A DNA stretch of 64,000 bases from Amphiura filiformis (lineage: Eukaryota; Echinodermata; Ophiuroidea; Amphilepidida; Amphiuridae). Shown one piece after another: positions 54,145 to 64,000 of the stretch. Numbering within the stretch: position 1 is the stretch's first letter; each line of letters opens with the position of its first letter. The DNA lies in the NCBI RefSeq assembly GCF_039555335.1, contig NC_092628.1, forward strand, positions 33,068,965 to 33,132,964, written 5' to 3'. Position numbers and translations under genes: made by a program. The notes under the pieces were generated by a model that saw only the letters and a program-made list of their open reading frames with translations, made no database searches and was not told the origin of the DNA.

Positions 54145-55676
54145 TACTATCAAGCACTTAAAGCAGAGATGCCGCTCCCCTTAACCGTCAATCTATGTAG
54201 GAAGGTGTCAATCACACACTGACTTGCTCCTGCTCAACAGAAGTAGGAGGAGCTATGAATATGGCAAACATCTGAAGTACCGTAGTACATGTAGTACCGC
54301 ACACTTTTTAAAATGCCCCCTAAGCCCACTGAAAAATTGGAACCTCACAACGAGTTGTATCCCTTTGAGAAATTGTGCCCATGTGTGGGTCTCTTTGGGT
54401 CTACAATCCTTTAAATTAACCACCAGTATATGAAGTACATGTACGGCATAAAAGAATTCAAGAAGTGTCAATGTATATGAAAAAGCTGGTTTAACTATTC
54501 AGGTTAATATTTGGGATTACATCTCTGTGAGTTGTATAATGATTTAACTGGATGCTACTTAATACTGACTTTGTTGTAAAATTGGGCTATACAGACTTTG
54601 TTACTTTGCAGTGAGTGACACAAATCTCCTCATGGCCAAGCCTGCAGGTCTTCACTTTCACAACTTGCACCTGGACATCATGGTCATCAAGCTCCTATAT
54701 ATATGTAATTTTTATTTCAACCATTCTAGTTTGTTCAACTTATAAATGGCAAAAATCATTTGGCTTTTTTGTTACTCCTTGCGCCAATGAAGTCACAAAA
54801 GCACAGACACTCAGTGTAAGTGCTGCATCAAATTGTGTACACACCATTCTATATCAATCCACGATGACATATGTCTTGCCATTTATAGCTTGTACAGTGT
54901 ATAACTGGATTATTTATATGTACACAAAAGTAATATTACCAATTCTCTCATGAGAGAACCATTATTTTTGTCTTCCACATATAACATTGTACATAAACCA
55001 TTTGTGTAAATGCCAATAGCGCACAATCAGGGCTTGCATTGGTAAGTAGTGTGGATCACATGCCAACCATACAGGAACTGAAGTGTTTTCAACTAAACTT
55101 TGGTTACTTCAAGGTAGGTAGTTGACCGTAGACAGGACCTTATTTCGCTGGTCGCAGTATCGAATCTCGTATAGTTAATTATGCATAGCGTAACGCAAGA
55201 TTACAACAGCACACAAACACCAATGTTACTACCAAACTTGAGGCAAACCAAGCATAGAAACTTGATTTTAGACACTACCTTCGACAGTAAATGAAATTAT
55301 AGCAGATAACCTAAATGATGTACATACTATAAAAACAACCAGGACTTGATGAAACAGAGAGCTTTCATTTCAGTCAGAGGGCATCATCATCAGAAAGCAA
55401 GAATACTGTGCTTTTAAGTATTGCATTCTCATAGTTTTGTGTACTACTGTACATGTATAACAGGACATTTTTAAGTTCTCATTTTCAAGCTTTCCGCTGT
55501 TTATTTTGTTACAATGAATTGAAACATACACCTAATAATGTAGGACTATGACAAATTGGAACAAAACCAATCACTGACAAACTGGTCAGAACTGCCCATT
55601 CATACATAATATCTTAATATTAAATTCTGTTATACAACAACTGCTCTGTTTCAATAGCTCTACTAACCTTTGAAAT

Positions 55677-55860
55677 GGGCTATTCCTGTTGAAATGCATA
55701 CACCCCATATGGAAGACATAACCTTAATCTTCCACACATAGTATGAATTTCAAATGGGGTTACCTGAATGGGTGACTCCATTTGAAATCTACACCCTCTG
55801 TGTGAGAGATTAAGGTCATGTCTTCTATATGGGGCGTATGGATTTCAATTGTAACAGCCT
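55677..55860. mobile_element. GGGCTATTCC-family MITE, copy 5
   Basis: Starts GGGCTATTCCTGTTGAAATG and ends GATTTCAATTGTAACAGCC. It is the closest of the five to the RNF11 stop codon and would lie about 700 nt into the RNF11 3' UTR. Confidence 0.75.
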
Positions 55861-56564
55861 GTAAGTCAGTGTCTAATCAAAAGTACACATGTAAAAGGAA
55901 AAATGCCTTGAAGCATCCTTGACAGACATTACTTCAGCTCCTCTATCTGTCAGCAGTATGATTTTACAGCATGTCTGCAACCTTTTTAGACTCAATCCCC
56001 GGAGAATACAATGTCCGATTAGTGGTACATGACTATTAATATAAACAAAATGCTTTTATTTATACATTGTACCATAATATGTAACAGTTCTACATATGTC
56101 ATAAACAATAAAAAGATTTTGTAACATGTACAATCTTGTTGTTAGTTGTTGGAAAAAAAAAACAAAGTTGAAATATATTATTTTCTAGCATTGAGACTCT
56201 CACAAAATAATCAGTCAGTCCATTGTTTTAAGATGCTTGACAAATTACAGGCCCTGAGCTTCGATGCACAATTATCAGTCGGTAACTCGGCATTCCTTCG
56301 TATGATGAACACCAAATCCTGGGCGTTAAAAATCATGCTTCACATGCTCAGGTCAAATCCATTTGAAATAAAGTTTGTATTGCTGCTACTTGGCACAATT
56401 GCTGCAGCAGCACAAATTTCCAGGCATTCCTGGAGCGTTTTCTTTGCACAATAGAAATGATGCATTGTCTTTTACCACATCATCTGAAGTTTTCTTTAAA
56501 TATGAATATTTAACAGTAGTCTCTTACATGTGTGTCACTGTCATCACACACTCAGCGTTTGTTC

Positions 56565-56736
56565 TTAATGAGTCTCATACGTAGATAGAAGAGCAGCATC
56601 TACAGGTTCCATACACGAGGGACATGTGAAAGATCGCATAAGCCAGTCGTCGATGCATTTGACGTGGTAGGTGTGCATACATGGTAGGTATCGGACTGGA
56701 TCCTTTATTTGGAAATCTAACATACAAATTACACAT
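56565..56736 (-). CDS. RNF11: RNF11, last coding exon with RING-H2 finger
   Basis: The minus strand encodes CVICMLDFQIKDPVRYLPCM, HTYHVKCIDDWLMRSFTCPS, CMEPVDAALLSTYETH and a TAA stop. The ligands are C-X2-C-X14-C-X-H-X2-H-X2-C-X10-C-X2-C, a complete C3H2C3 RING. The WLMRSFTCPSCMEPVDAALL block is virtually identical to vertebrate RNF11, whose protein ends YETN. RNF11 is a small E3-ligase adaptor acting with Nedd4-type ligases and the A20 complex on endosomal membranes. The exon begins in phase 2, one base (A) completing a split codon, after the acceptor CTTTCCTCCCCAG. The exons for the acylated N-terminus and PPXY motif should lie to the right; I did not find them. Confidence 0.95.
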
Positions 56737-56739
56737 CTG

Positions 56740-58200
56740 GGGAGGAAAGAAGAGTGGAAAATAAATGCGTTAATTCAGACAAAATATTACAATGAGATGT
56801 TTAGAAAGTTCTGGCAGCCAGCAAGGATTTCTCGGCCAGCTGAAACAGGTGGGCAGGTGATTTTTAGCAAACCATAAATAATTGTGCAGGCCCCTTAAAG
56901 TGCAAACTCTCAAAAGTTTTTATTAGGGGCTGTACAATTAATGACGTGCCCTGGTGGAGTGTAAAATTAGGTGGGGGAATTTTTTTTTGGTAAGCCAAAA
57001 TGGGGGACAAGCAATTTTTTGCGAAAAAGAAAGGGATGTGATTATTTGTACTTAAAAAAATGCTCTAAAGAGGATTAAGAAAACAAATGCAGACTTTCCT
57101 GCTTGCTACATGTATGCTCATATTTAAACCATTGAGATTTGCAAATGGGGGGGGGGGCAAGCATGCCATTTGGAAAATTTTCCCCCAGACAAGCTCATAG
57201 TTATTGCAGGGGCCCATTTTAAGTCACTTGAACCCACACTTTAGTACAATGTATGTGTATAGTTCAATGACCCCCATTATGACCTGTGCGATTCCTAGGT
57301 CATAGTTCAGTTAGATTCTTGGAAAAGAAAGTAGGATATAGGAAAACAAATTAAGTTTAAATTAAATTATATATAATTTTATTGGTTCTTCTTAAATCTG
57401 TAATTGATGAACTTTGCTTTGTAGCTCTCTCAGAAAAACATCGCACTCCAAATTATACATGGATAGTGTACATAAAATTCATAAATTTATTTAACATTAT
57501 AATAAAAGGGTTTATGGTTTTCAAAATGTCGGGTTATATAAATGTCAGGAAACCGTTTTAAACCATTTTTGTAGACATTGTTAAAAATGCTGTCAACCTG
57601 TTATTGTAAAATATTTTTTTGCAAATATTGTTACAAAATATTGTGTCAATACTTCAAAAAGATTACCGTATGTTAGAATGTTTTGCAGCAAAACTGTTTT
57701 TGAATTATTTAAAAAAAATATTGTACACCTTAAATTACATTCATATGTAACCTGATAACTTTTTCTGGTAACCTTTTCAAACCTGTTGCGAATGATAGCC
57801 TAGAAAAAGCTTGTCTAAAATAAACCGAGACAAATTCAAAATCACATGACAGACAAATGTAGAGTAGACCTATCAATTATCAGACCACTCACTCAATTCT
57901 CCAGCTCGAAGCTTGCCTCTAGTATTCTAGTACATGTACAATCAATGATCTATTTCCGGAGCACTGTGCAGTAAATATAGCTTGGGTTGATTAACATGTT
58001 AGCCGTCAGTATCAATTACAAGCTTACTGATAATTATTGATGCTCAGCAACCACATTGCATGTTATGAAGGGTATAATATTATATTTTTTAATTCACTGC
58101 GTTGCTTAGGGTGGAAATCTTAAATTGGTATAAATCAAGCACGTAACTGCAGTGCAGCCTGGTCATTGCAAGAGGGCAAAATATTAATTGAGGACTTTGT
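56740..58200. other. RNF11 intron, non-coding
   Basis: AT-rich sequence with G-runs (57148-57156) and a diverged repeat near 56930-57200 (GGGGCTGTACAATTAATGAC onward). No upstream RNF11 exon was recognised on the minus strand here or further right. Confidence 0.45.
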
Positions 58201-58208
58201 CATGGTTA

Positions 58209-58894
58209 GGGACTGTTCACAAACACTTGTTGGGGGGCCTGATGCAAAGAGGGGGGCTGAAAAAATTTGACCATCCCAAGGGGCAGAGTCTTAGCCAGAA
58301 ATCAGAAACCACCCGTAGCAGATACGGTACCAAAATTTGACCCTCAAATATAAAACAACTTGTCTATACCCATGGAAGGGTCACTGGGGTCAAATATGTC
58401 CTGATTTGGCCTTTACATGTCACTCTGAATTAGTCTCAAGTTCACATCTGTTTTAGAGCTATCACATCTGTAAAATCCATTAAATCCACCCGTCTAAAAT
58501 TAGATTAGCCTGTCTTAAAGACGGGTGGACGCAAAGGGTATATTGCTGATCCATTAATTATCCTTTTCTGGTGCATTGTGGGATTGAAAAGGGGCAAATC
58601 GATCGCTAATTTGCTCCTTTTCTATCCCACAATGCACCAGAAAAGGATAATTAATGGATCAGCAATATACCCTATGGCTGGCTGAGACCTTGCCAGGGGG
58701 GGCCCTGAAAAAAATGACCACAAATTGCCGTGGGAAAATTGAGTTTATATGCTTTACTATGGGGTTGACCCATAATTTTCACATCAAAAGGGGGGGCTGA
58801 AATTTTTGAGGTCTGTCCGTCTGTAAAGGGGGGCCCGAAAAAATTTCGCGATGAAATTTTTTGGCATCAGGCCAAGTGTTTGTGAACGGACCCC
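58209..58894. mobile_element. CACAAACACTTG MITE, long copy carrying nested palindromes
   Basis: The ends GGGACTGTTCACAAACACTT and AAGTGTTTGTGAACGGACCC are inverted repeats and are flanked by TAG on both sides. The outer parts match the 277-bp copy at 15974-16250. Extra sequence inside includes a CCACCCGTCT...AGACGGGTGG hairpin (58487-58528) and the palindrome at 58535-58673. Confidence 0.7.
58535..58673. repeat. Long hairpin with 50-bp perfect arms
   Basis: 58535-58584 and 58624-58673 are exact inverse complements over 50 bp. The next 15 bp inward pair with two mismatches, leaving a loop of about nine bases (CGATCGCTA). The arms start AGGGTATATTGCTGATCCAT. Confidence 0.9.
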
Positions 58895-59584
58895 TAGTAG
58901 GGGAGAAGTTTGACAGTGATCCTAAATATGATGATGATTTTCATTCTTTTTTATAATGTAACCCCGAATTATTTTTTTCTGAATGGCAGTCCCCTCTGTC
59001 ACTTACTGGTGTAAATTGGGGGTGTGGATGTGGGGAGGCAGGACACTTTCATGAAAATACAAATGACATATTGTTTTGTTTCATGGGTAACAAAACTAAC
59101 AAATATTGCCTTTTTAGTACATTTTTTAAAATATTGAAAAATTCAGTAAACTAAAAAGTTGGAACTATCAACATATAAAAAGTATTGGGTTAATAATGTG
59201 TTTTAGTCTATGTGCATGATGTACTACATTTAGGCACATGTACTCTTAAGAATACAGTAAGGTACATGTACATGTAGAAAAAAATCTAAAAATACTTGTT
59301 GTAATGCTACTTGCCTTTACCACTGACAAGAAGTATGATCAGTATTCACATGATTTAAAAGGTAGCATGTGTTAGGGTGGAGGTCCTGGACCCCAGGAAA
59401 TAAATAATTATCACTCGAGGAGAGTGCAAACCCCTTAGTATAAAGGAAAATAATAATTAATAAACACCTTGAAGGTTTTCTGTCGCCTGTGTAGCTTACT
59501 ACTTTAAAAGGATTTTAAACCAATGGGAAACAATTCAAACTACAGGCAAATGGTGGTCATAGACCACAAACCTAGCTGGGGCAT

Positions 59585-59905
59585 GTTGGTGTTGTGGAGG
59601 TATCTGACCCCTGCAAAATTTTCCAAAAATGTTCCCCTGTCATGAGGTTTGTTGTCACCGAGTTTTGAGTCCTGTACTCCTCACAGATGTCCAGAAAATG
59701 CAATTCTAAGATTTGACCCAGATGACCTTCGACCAGACCCCTGCAAGATGTTCCATAATTCACCCCTGGTCATGAGTTGTCACCGAGTTTGAGCCCTGTA
59801 CCTCTTACAGATGTCCAGATAACGCAATTCTAAGATTTGGCCCCAGAACTTAGTGATGTCTTTTGAGCTGACCCGTGCAAAATGTTCCAATATGTTCCCC
59901 AGGTC
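59585..59905. repeat. Short tandem repeat, CCCCTGCAAAATGTTCC units
   Basis: About two and a half diverged units of 125-150 bp. Shared phrases are ATGTCCAGA-AA-GCAATTCTAA, TTGTCACCGAGTTTTGAG and GACCCCTGCAAAATGTTCC. No coding potential. Confidence 0.6.
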
Positions 59906-59923
59906 AATTGCAAATCCACAGTA

Positions 59924-60823
59924 GGGTTGCAAATATACCATATGTCACTTTCGGAGTGCGACAATTTGTACAGATAAATTTATCACAGGTATTTTTTTAT
60001 TAATTTGACCATTCGTCTGCATATTACCAAATATAACCCATTTTGGGCTACCGTTTTTTCAGCGCGAAGGTCATTTATGTCGACAAATTGTTCACAAATC
60101 CACAGTAGGGTTGCAAATATACCATATGTCACTCGTAGTGCGACAATTTGTACAGATAAATTTATCACAGGTATTTTTCTATTAATTTGGCCATTCGTCT
60201 GCATATTACCAAAAATAACGCATTTTGGGCCACCGTTTCTCCGCGAACATCATTATGTCGACAAATTGTTCGCAAATCCACCACAGGGTTGCAAATATAC
60301 CATACGTCACTCATAGTGCGACAATGTGTACAGATAAATTTATCACAGGTATTTTTCTATTAATTTGACCATTCGTCTGCATATTACCAAATATAACCCA
60401 TTTTGGGCTACCGTTTTTCCGCGAAGGTCATTTATGTCGACAAATTGTTTGCCAATCCACAGTAGGGTTGCAAATATACCATATGTCACTCGTAGTGTGA
60501 CAATTTGTACCGATAAATTTATCACAGCTATTTTTCTATTAATTTGGCCATTCGTCTGCATATTACCAAAAATAACGCATTTTGGGCCACCTTTTCTCCG
60601 CGAACATCATTATGTCGACAAATTGTTCGCAAATCCACCACAGGGTTGCAAATATACTATACGTCACTTTCGGAGTGCGACAATGTGTACAGATAAATTT
60701 ATCACAGGTATTTTTCTATTAATTTGACCATTCGTCTGCATATTATGAAATATAACCCATTTTGGGCTACCGTTTCTCCGGGAAGGTCATTTATGTCGAC
60801 AAATTGTTCGCAAATCCACCGGT
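59924..60823. repeat. Satellite of about 180 bp, five units alternating between two types
   Basis: Units begin with GGGTTGCAAATATACCATA at 59924, 60108, 60286, 60465 and 60643, spacing 178-184 bp. Type A units (1, 3, 5) have TTTTGGGCTACCGT and GAAGGTCATTTATGTCGAC. Type B units (2, 4) have TTTTGGGCCACC and GAACATCATTATGTCGAC. Several long open frames on both strands are side effects of a period near 60 codons. Confidence 0.85.
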
Positions 60824-60976
60824 TACTTTTAAGGATATTAATACATGGCATAAAATGTGACAATTTATCAAAATAATTTTATAATGAACGCTTTTATGGA
60901 TATTTGCCAATACAATATACCGTACAAATTTGCCATCAAACTGCATCATTTTATATATCAAATTAAAGCTCTTGAG

Positions 60977-61142
60977 CAGGGGTAGCGTTTTAAGGGGTCT
61001 TGGGGTCCAGGACTCCTTGATTTCATGGCAGGTCCCCGTGATTTGGACCCCTTAATTTTGTGCGTCTGTGTAGAATTAGATGCCTGGACCCCTTTATTTG
61101 CCAATTTGGACCCCTGGACTCAGCAGGTCACCGCTAACCCTG
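60977..61142. mobile_element. hAT-like MITE with perfect 8-bp target duplication
   Basis: A 166-bp element, ends CAGGGGTAGCG and CGCTAACCCTG (inverse, one mismatch), flanked on both sides by CTCTTGAG (60969-60976 and 61143-61150). The interior repeats GGACCCCTT-type words. CAGGG ends plus an exact 8-bp duplication indicate recent hAT-type mobilisation. Confidence 0.85.
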
Positions 61143-61612
61143 CTCTTGAGTAAACAAAGCCAAAACTGAAAACCTTTTTTTCATAGCACTTTCCGTAGCA
61201 AAGTTACCTCTTGTCTAAGATTGACTTTCATCAAAAAGATTCAGCTAGCAAAATTCCCCAAAGCGGCATTTCGGAGGTGTTTCTAGATCTTAGTCTCATT
61301 ATGATAGCAGCTTTTTTTAATGGAACTGCTATCAAAATCCCTCTAAAATTCCATGTGTGAGTGTCTTATCACCATAAAAATCATATATTTGGGTCAAGTG
61401 AAGTATAGAAAACATATTTATGTAGGTTTCCTTCTTGACCAGTTGTTTTAAATTTCTATGTAAATATGCACATAGATGAACTCCTGGATGGGGCAGCTTT
61501 AATTAGCATGAGGCCACATTGATATGTAAATAGCGTATTGTTATTTAAATTTGTGCCCAGACGTATTGAGGGCGACAGTCATGTTACCCAGACGGAGAAT
61601 GGCTGCATCCCG

Positions 61613-61997
61613 GGGTACTCAAGTTTGGTTTTGGTAGGGACGTGCAGCTGAGAATTTGAAAGTGGACCCATAAATATACCAATTTGTCAAGAAATTTGGA
61701 CCCATTGATATACCAAAAGTCAAAATTTTCGGCCGAATTTAACCCAAATTGTCTTAAATTTTACAAATTTTCCCAAAATTTTGGGAAAATTTAGAAAATT
61801 TTGGCTGAATTAAGGAAAAATTGGGCTATTTTCCGAAAAAATTTAGAAAATTTTGAAAAAAGGACCCATTCATATACCAAAATAGGCTTTGAAAAAGGGG
61901 CCATTGATGCCATTGATATACCAGAAGGCTGAAAATGCTACCCATATTTGCGGCACGTCCCCGTATGGTCATTTGTACTGAGTACCCCCCCGGGGGG
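61613..61997. mobile_element. MITE with CCCGGGGTACTCA termini
   Basis: The left CCCGGGGTACTCAAGTTTGG plus GGGACGTGC is mirrored on the right by GCACGTCCCCG and TGAGTACCCCCCCGGGG. The interior is an AT-rich run of AAATTTTGGGAAAATTT-type words and four copies of a GGACCCATWNATATACCAA phrase. Confidence 0.7.
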
Positions 61998-63565
61998 CTG
62001 CATATGCCAGGCATGTCAATTTGCTGAGTGAAGGCTGATAATCACCTTTCTGTATAGGTAATAAGCTAGTATATTTCGTGTACCAGTTGGTTATAACAAA
62101 AAATTAGTATCATATTAAATATATTAAATGTATAAACTTTGAAATTTACATGAATTTGAAAAGCAGAGCTCGAAATCTAGCTAAGTCAGGTGATGTGAAA
62201 TTCTGCTGCGTGACCCCCTCTGCGTGGTAGAATTATATTCATAAAACATTGAATTTAACAGATATCATGGGCAGCCAACCACGATTTATCAGCATTTAAA
62301 ATATATGTTAATTAACAAAGATAAATAATAAAGAGTACAAATGGCAATTAACTAGTAAACAAGCCTGAAATCTTAAAATGTTGCCACGTGATTTCCCGAA
62401 CACATGATATTTCAACATGTGACCACTATTCAGATTTACCGTAAATATTTGGAGTATGCTTGCACATCATGCATATACACTACTGTGCATTTCTTTACCT
62501 CCGTATAAAATCAATAATTCATGCTGGGAGCCAAGTAACATTGCAGATTGGTATTTTATTTTACTTGAGAGCATAATAGAAATACATAAGACGAATAAGG
62601 CGCCATGATGGAAGGTCAGGTCGGGTATCAAAGGTTATTATAACTTAAATACTACTTGTATTTCCCACATTGCCTCTGTCACATATTTCCTTCATATTAT
62701 TGCCAGCAAGTCCTAATTTTGACTTTGCAAATTGCAAAATGTCATTTCATATCAAATTAGTAGACTTTCTTTGAAAAAACATATCACTGGTGCCTGATGG
62801 GAATACCCGTCCGCCATTTCATTAAACTGGATCGATTACGCCTGGTTTGTGCCCAGATGTATTGAGGGCGCGCTATACTCTCATTGAACAGGCAAAGTTC
62901 GCAAAACTAACAACGTTGTTATTTGCGAAACTCAATTAACATGATCCAAGGGGTCGAACATGAATTATTCATAACGAGCTATAACGGATCGATAACTGGC
63001 CTCACTTTCTAGCTAGTAAACCAGCTGAATTTTTCATAGATTTTATGCGTTGCTAATAGAACAACCGTGAATTTAGTGTCACCCCCTTGATTTGCATTTT
63101 GTCGGCGAATTTGGCCGACTAGCAAATGTGTTAACTAAGGTTTGCCTGGGATGAGTACATCATCAGGTTGTAGTAAGCTACAAATTTCAAATGTTTGAGG
63201 ACTTGTTCTCATTGCTTACCTGTGTTTTCACATCATATTTTGTGGTCAAAATGATTACAAATGTGTAATTTGCCGGGGGTAATTTGCAATCATTTCCGAC
63301 GGCTAAGTACGATGGCCTTGCACAGGGATCTCTGATTTGAATGCACACTAACCAGGGCCGTGACACTCGTATTCAATCCCTGTATATCAGTAAACTTAAA
63401 GACGAAATACCTAGGGGAAACTGGGGAAAAGTGGAAAAAAAATTTTGTCCAGCCCAAACAGGATTACTGAAGCAAGGCAAGGCAAAACTTATTTTACAAG
63501 ATACATATTTGGTGCATACGCACCGATATGAACCTCGCGCCAATCAGGCCGTCTTCACGTACTAG
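61998..63565. other. Non-coding, nothing recognised
   Basis: Only short frames, the longest 74 codons at 63341-63565 with no known features. The phrase TTTGTGCCCAGATGTATTGA near 62846 also occurs at about 61549 with one change, so at least one more dispersed repeat is present. Confidence 0.4.
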
Positions 63566-64000
63566 AGGTAAAGTTTGACATATCAGATATCGCACGACTC
63601 TGTGGTATTTGGTTAACAAGATAGAGGGTTAAATGCACAAAGTGCTATATCTCATTAACCAATGATCCTACAGAGATGTGAGCACTGACTTTTTTGTTCT
63701 TTATTACCAGAGGAAAAGTTTGACATATCGCACGACTCTGTGGGATATTTGGTTAAAAAGATAGATTGTTAAGTACACAAAGTACAAAAAAGTGACTATA
63801 TCTCATTTACCAATGATCCTACAGAGATGTGACCACTAACTTTTTTGTTCTTTATGCCCAGAGGAAAAGTTTGACATATCGCACGACTCTGTGGGATATA
63901 TGGTTAAAAAGATAGAGGGTTTGGTGCATAAAGTACAAAAAAAGTGACTATATCTCATTAACCAATAGTGACTTTTTGTACTTTGTGTACTTAACCCTCT
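63565..64000. repeat. Tandem repeat of about 148 bp running off the right edge
   Basis: Three units start at about 63565, 63711 and 63861. Each has AAAGTTTGACATATC, CGCACGACTCTGTGG, TATATCTCATTAACCAATGA and CCTACAGAGATGTGA. The true length of the array is unknown because the window ends inside it. Confidence 0.8.

Noticed and set aside
60005..60727. 103- and 120-codon frames with repeated segments, which looked like a repeat protein
   Set aside because: They follow the roughly 180-bp satellite, whose period keeps frames open on both strands. There is no start, splice or domain evidence.
63341..63565. 74-codon frame near the right edge
   Set aside because: There is no recognisable motif and no exon signals. 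It ends where the 148-bp satellite begins.

Overview
This window is eukaryotic genomic DNA: AT-rich, with spliced genes, large introns and a very high load of miniature and foldback transposons. The three recognisable genes and the repeat style (foldback elements, TTAGGG-like tracts, many MITEs) suggest a marine invertebrate, most likely a deuterostome such as an echinoderm or hemichordate. That placement is an inference; I could not search a database.

Genes. (1) At the left edge, minus strand, are the first two coding exons (716-925 and 340-498) of a secreted angiotensin-converting-enzyme-like (M2) peptidase that continues off the left edge. (2) The main gene is WDR18 on the plus strand. Its complete coding region is in ten exons from 20733 to 46052, about 457 codons once spliced. 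It is the WD-repeat subunit of the PELP1-TEX10-WDR18 (Rix1/Ipi3-type) ribosome-assembly complex. (3) At 56565-56736, minus strand, is the last coding exon of RNF11, with a complete RING-H2 finger. Its upstream exons are not visible in the window. WDR18 and RNF11 are convergent; WDR18 and the ACE-like gene are divergent.

Main result. WDR18 exon 4 has been expanded into a tandem array. A 140-bp unit, made of the last 128 nt of the exon plus the first 12 nt of the following intron, is repeated from 31778 to about 39231. There are 49 nearly identical copies of the coding segment and 49 intact GTAAGT donors. Exon-4 and exon-5 acceptors lie only at the two outer edges (31760 and 39302). A 560-bp transposon with terminal inverted repeats sits inside the array. 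The unit is not a multiple of three and read-through meets a stop in the second unit, so normal protein requires splicing from the first donor over about 7.4 kb of donor decoys. A second oddity is an extra A in an A-run at the end of exon 1, which puts exons 1 and 2 out of frame as written.

Layout. 1-1 kb: ACE-like exons. 1.2-12.1 kb: mobile and tandem repeats, including a roughly 145-bp tandem repeat carrying DR1 nuclear-receptor-type motifs, several MITEs, a minisatellite and large foldbacks. 12.3-20.54 kb: one giant foldback element whose arms are built of about 208-bp tandem subrepeats; it ends 190 bp before the WDR18 start codon. 20.7-46.05 kb: WDR18, with a 4.4-kb inverted-repeat-bounded element starting 17 nt into intron 1, LINE fragments, the exon-4 array, a hAT-like MITE and TTAGGG-like tracts. 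46-56.5 kb: intergenic DNA and/or RNF11 3' UTR with five copies of one MITE family. 56.7-64 kb: MITEs, a perfect 50-bp palindrome, a roughly 180-bp satellite with alternating unit types, and another satellite running off the right edge.
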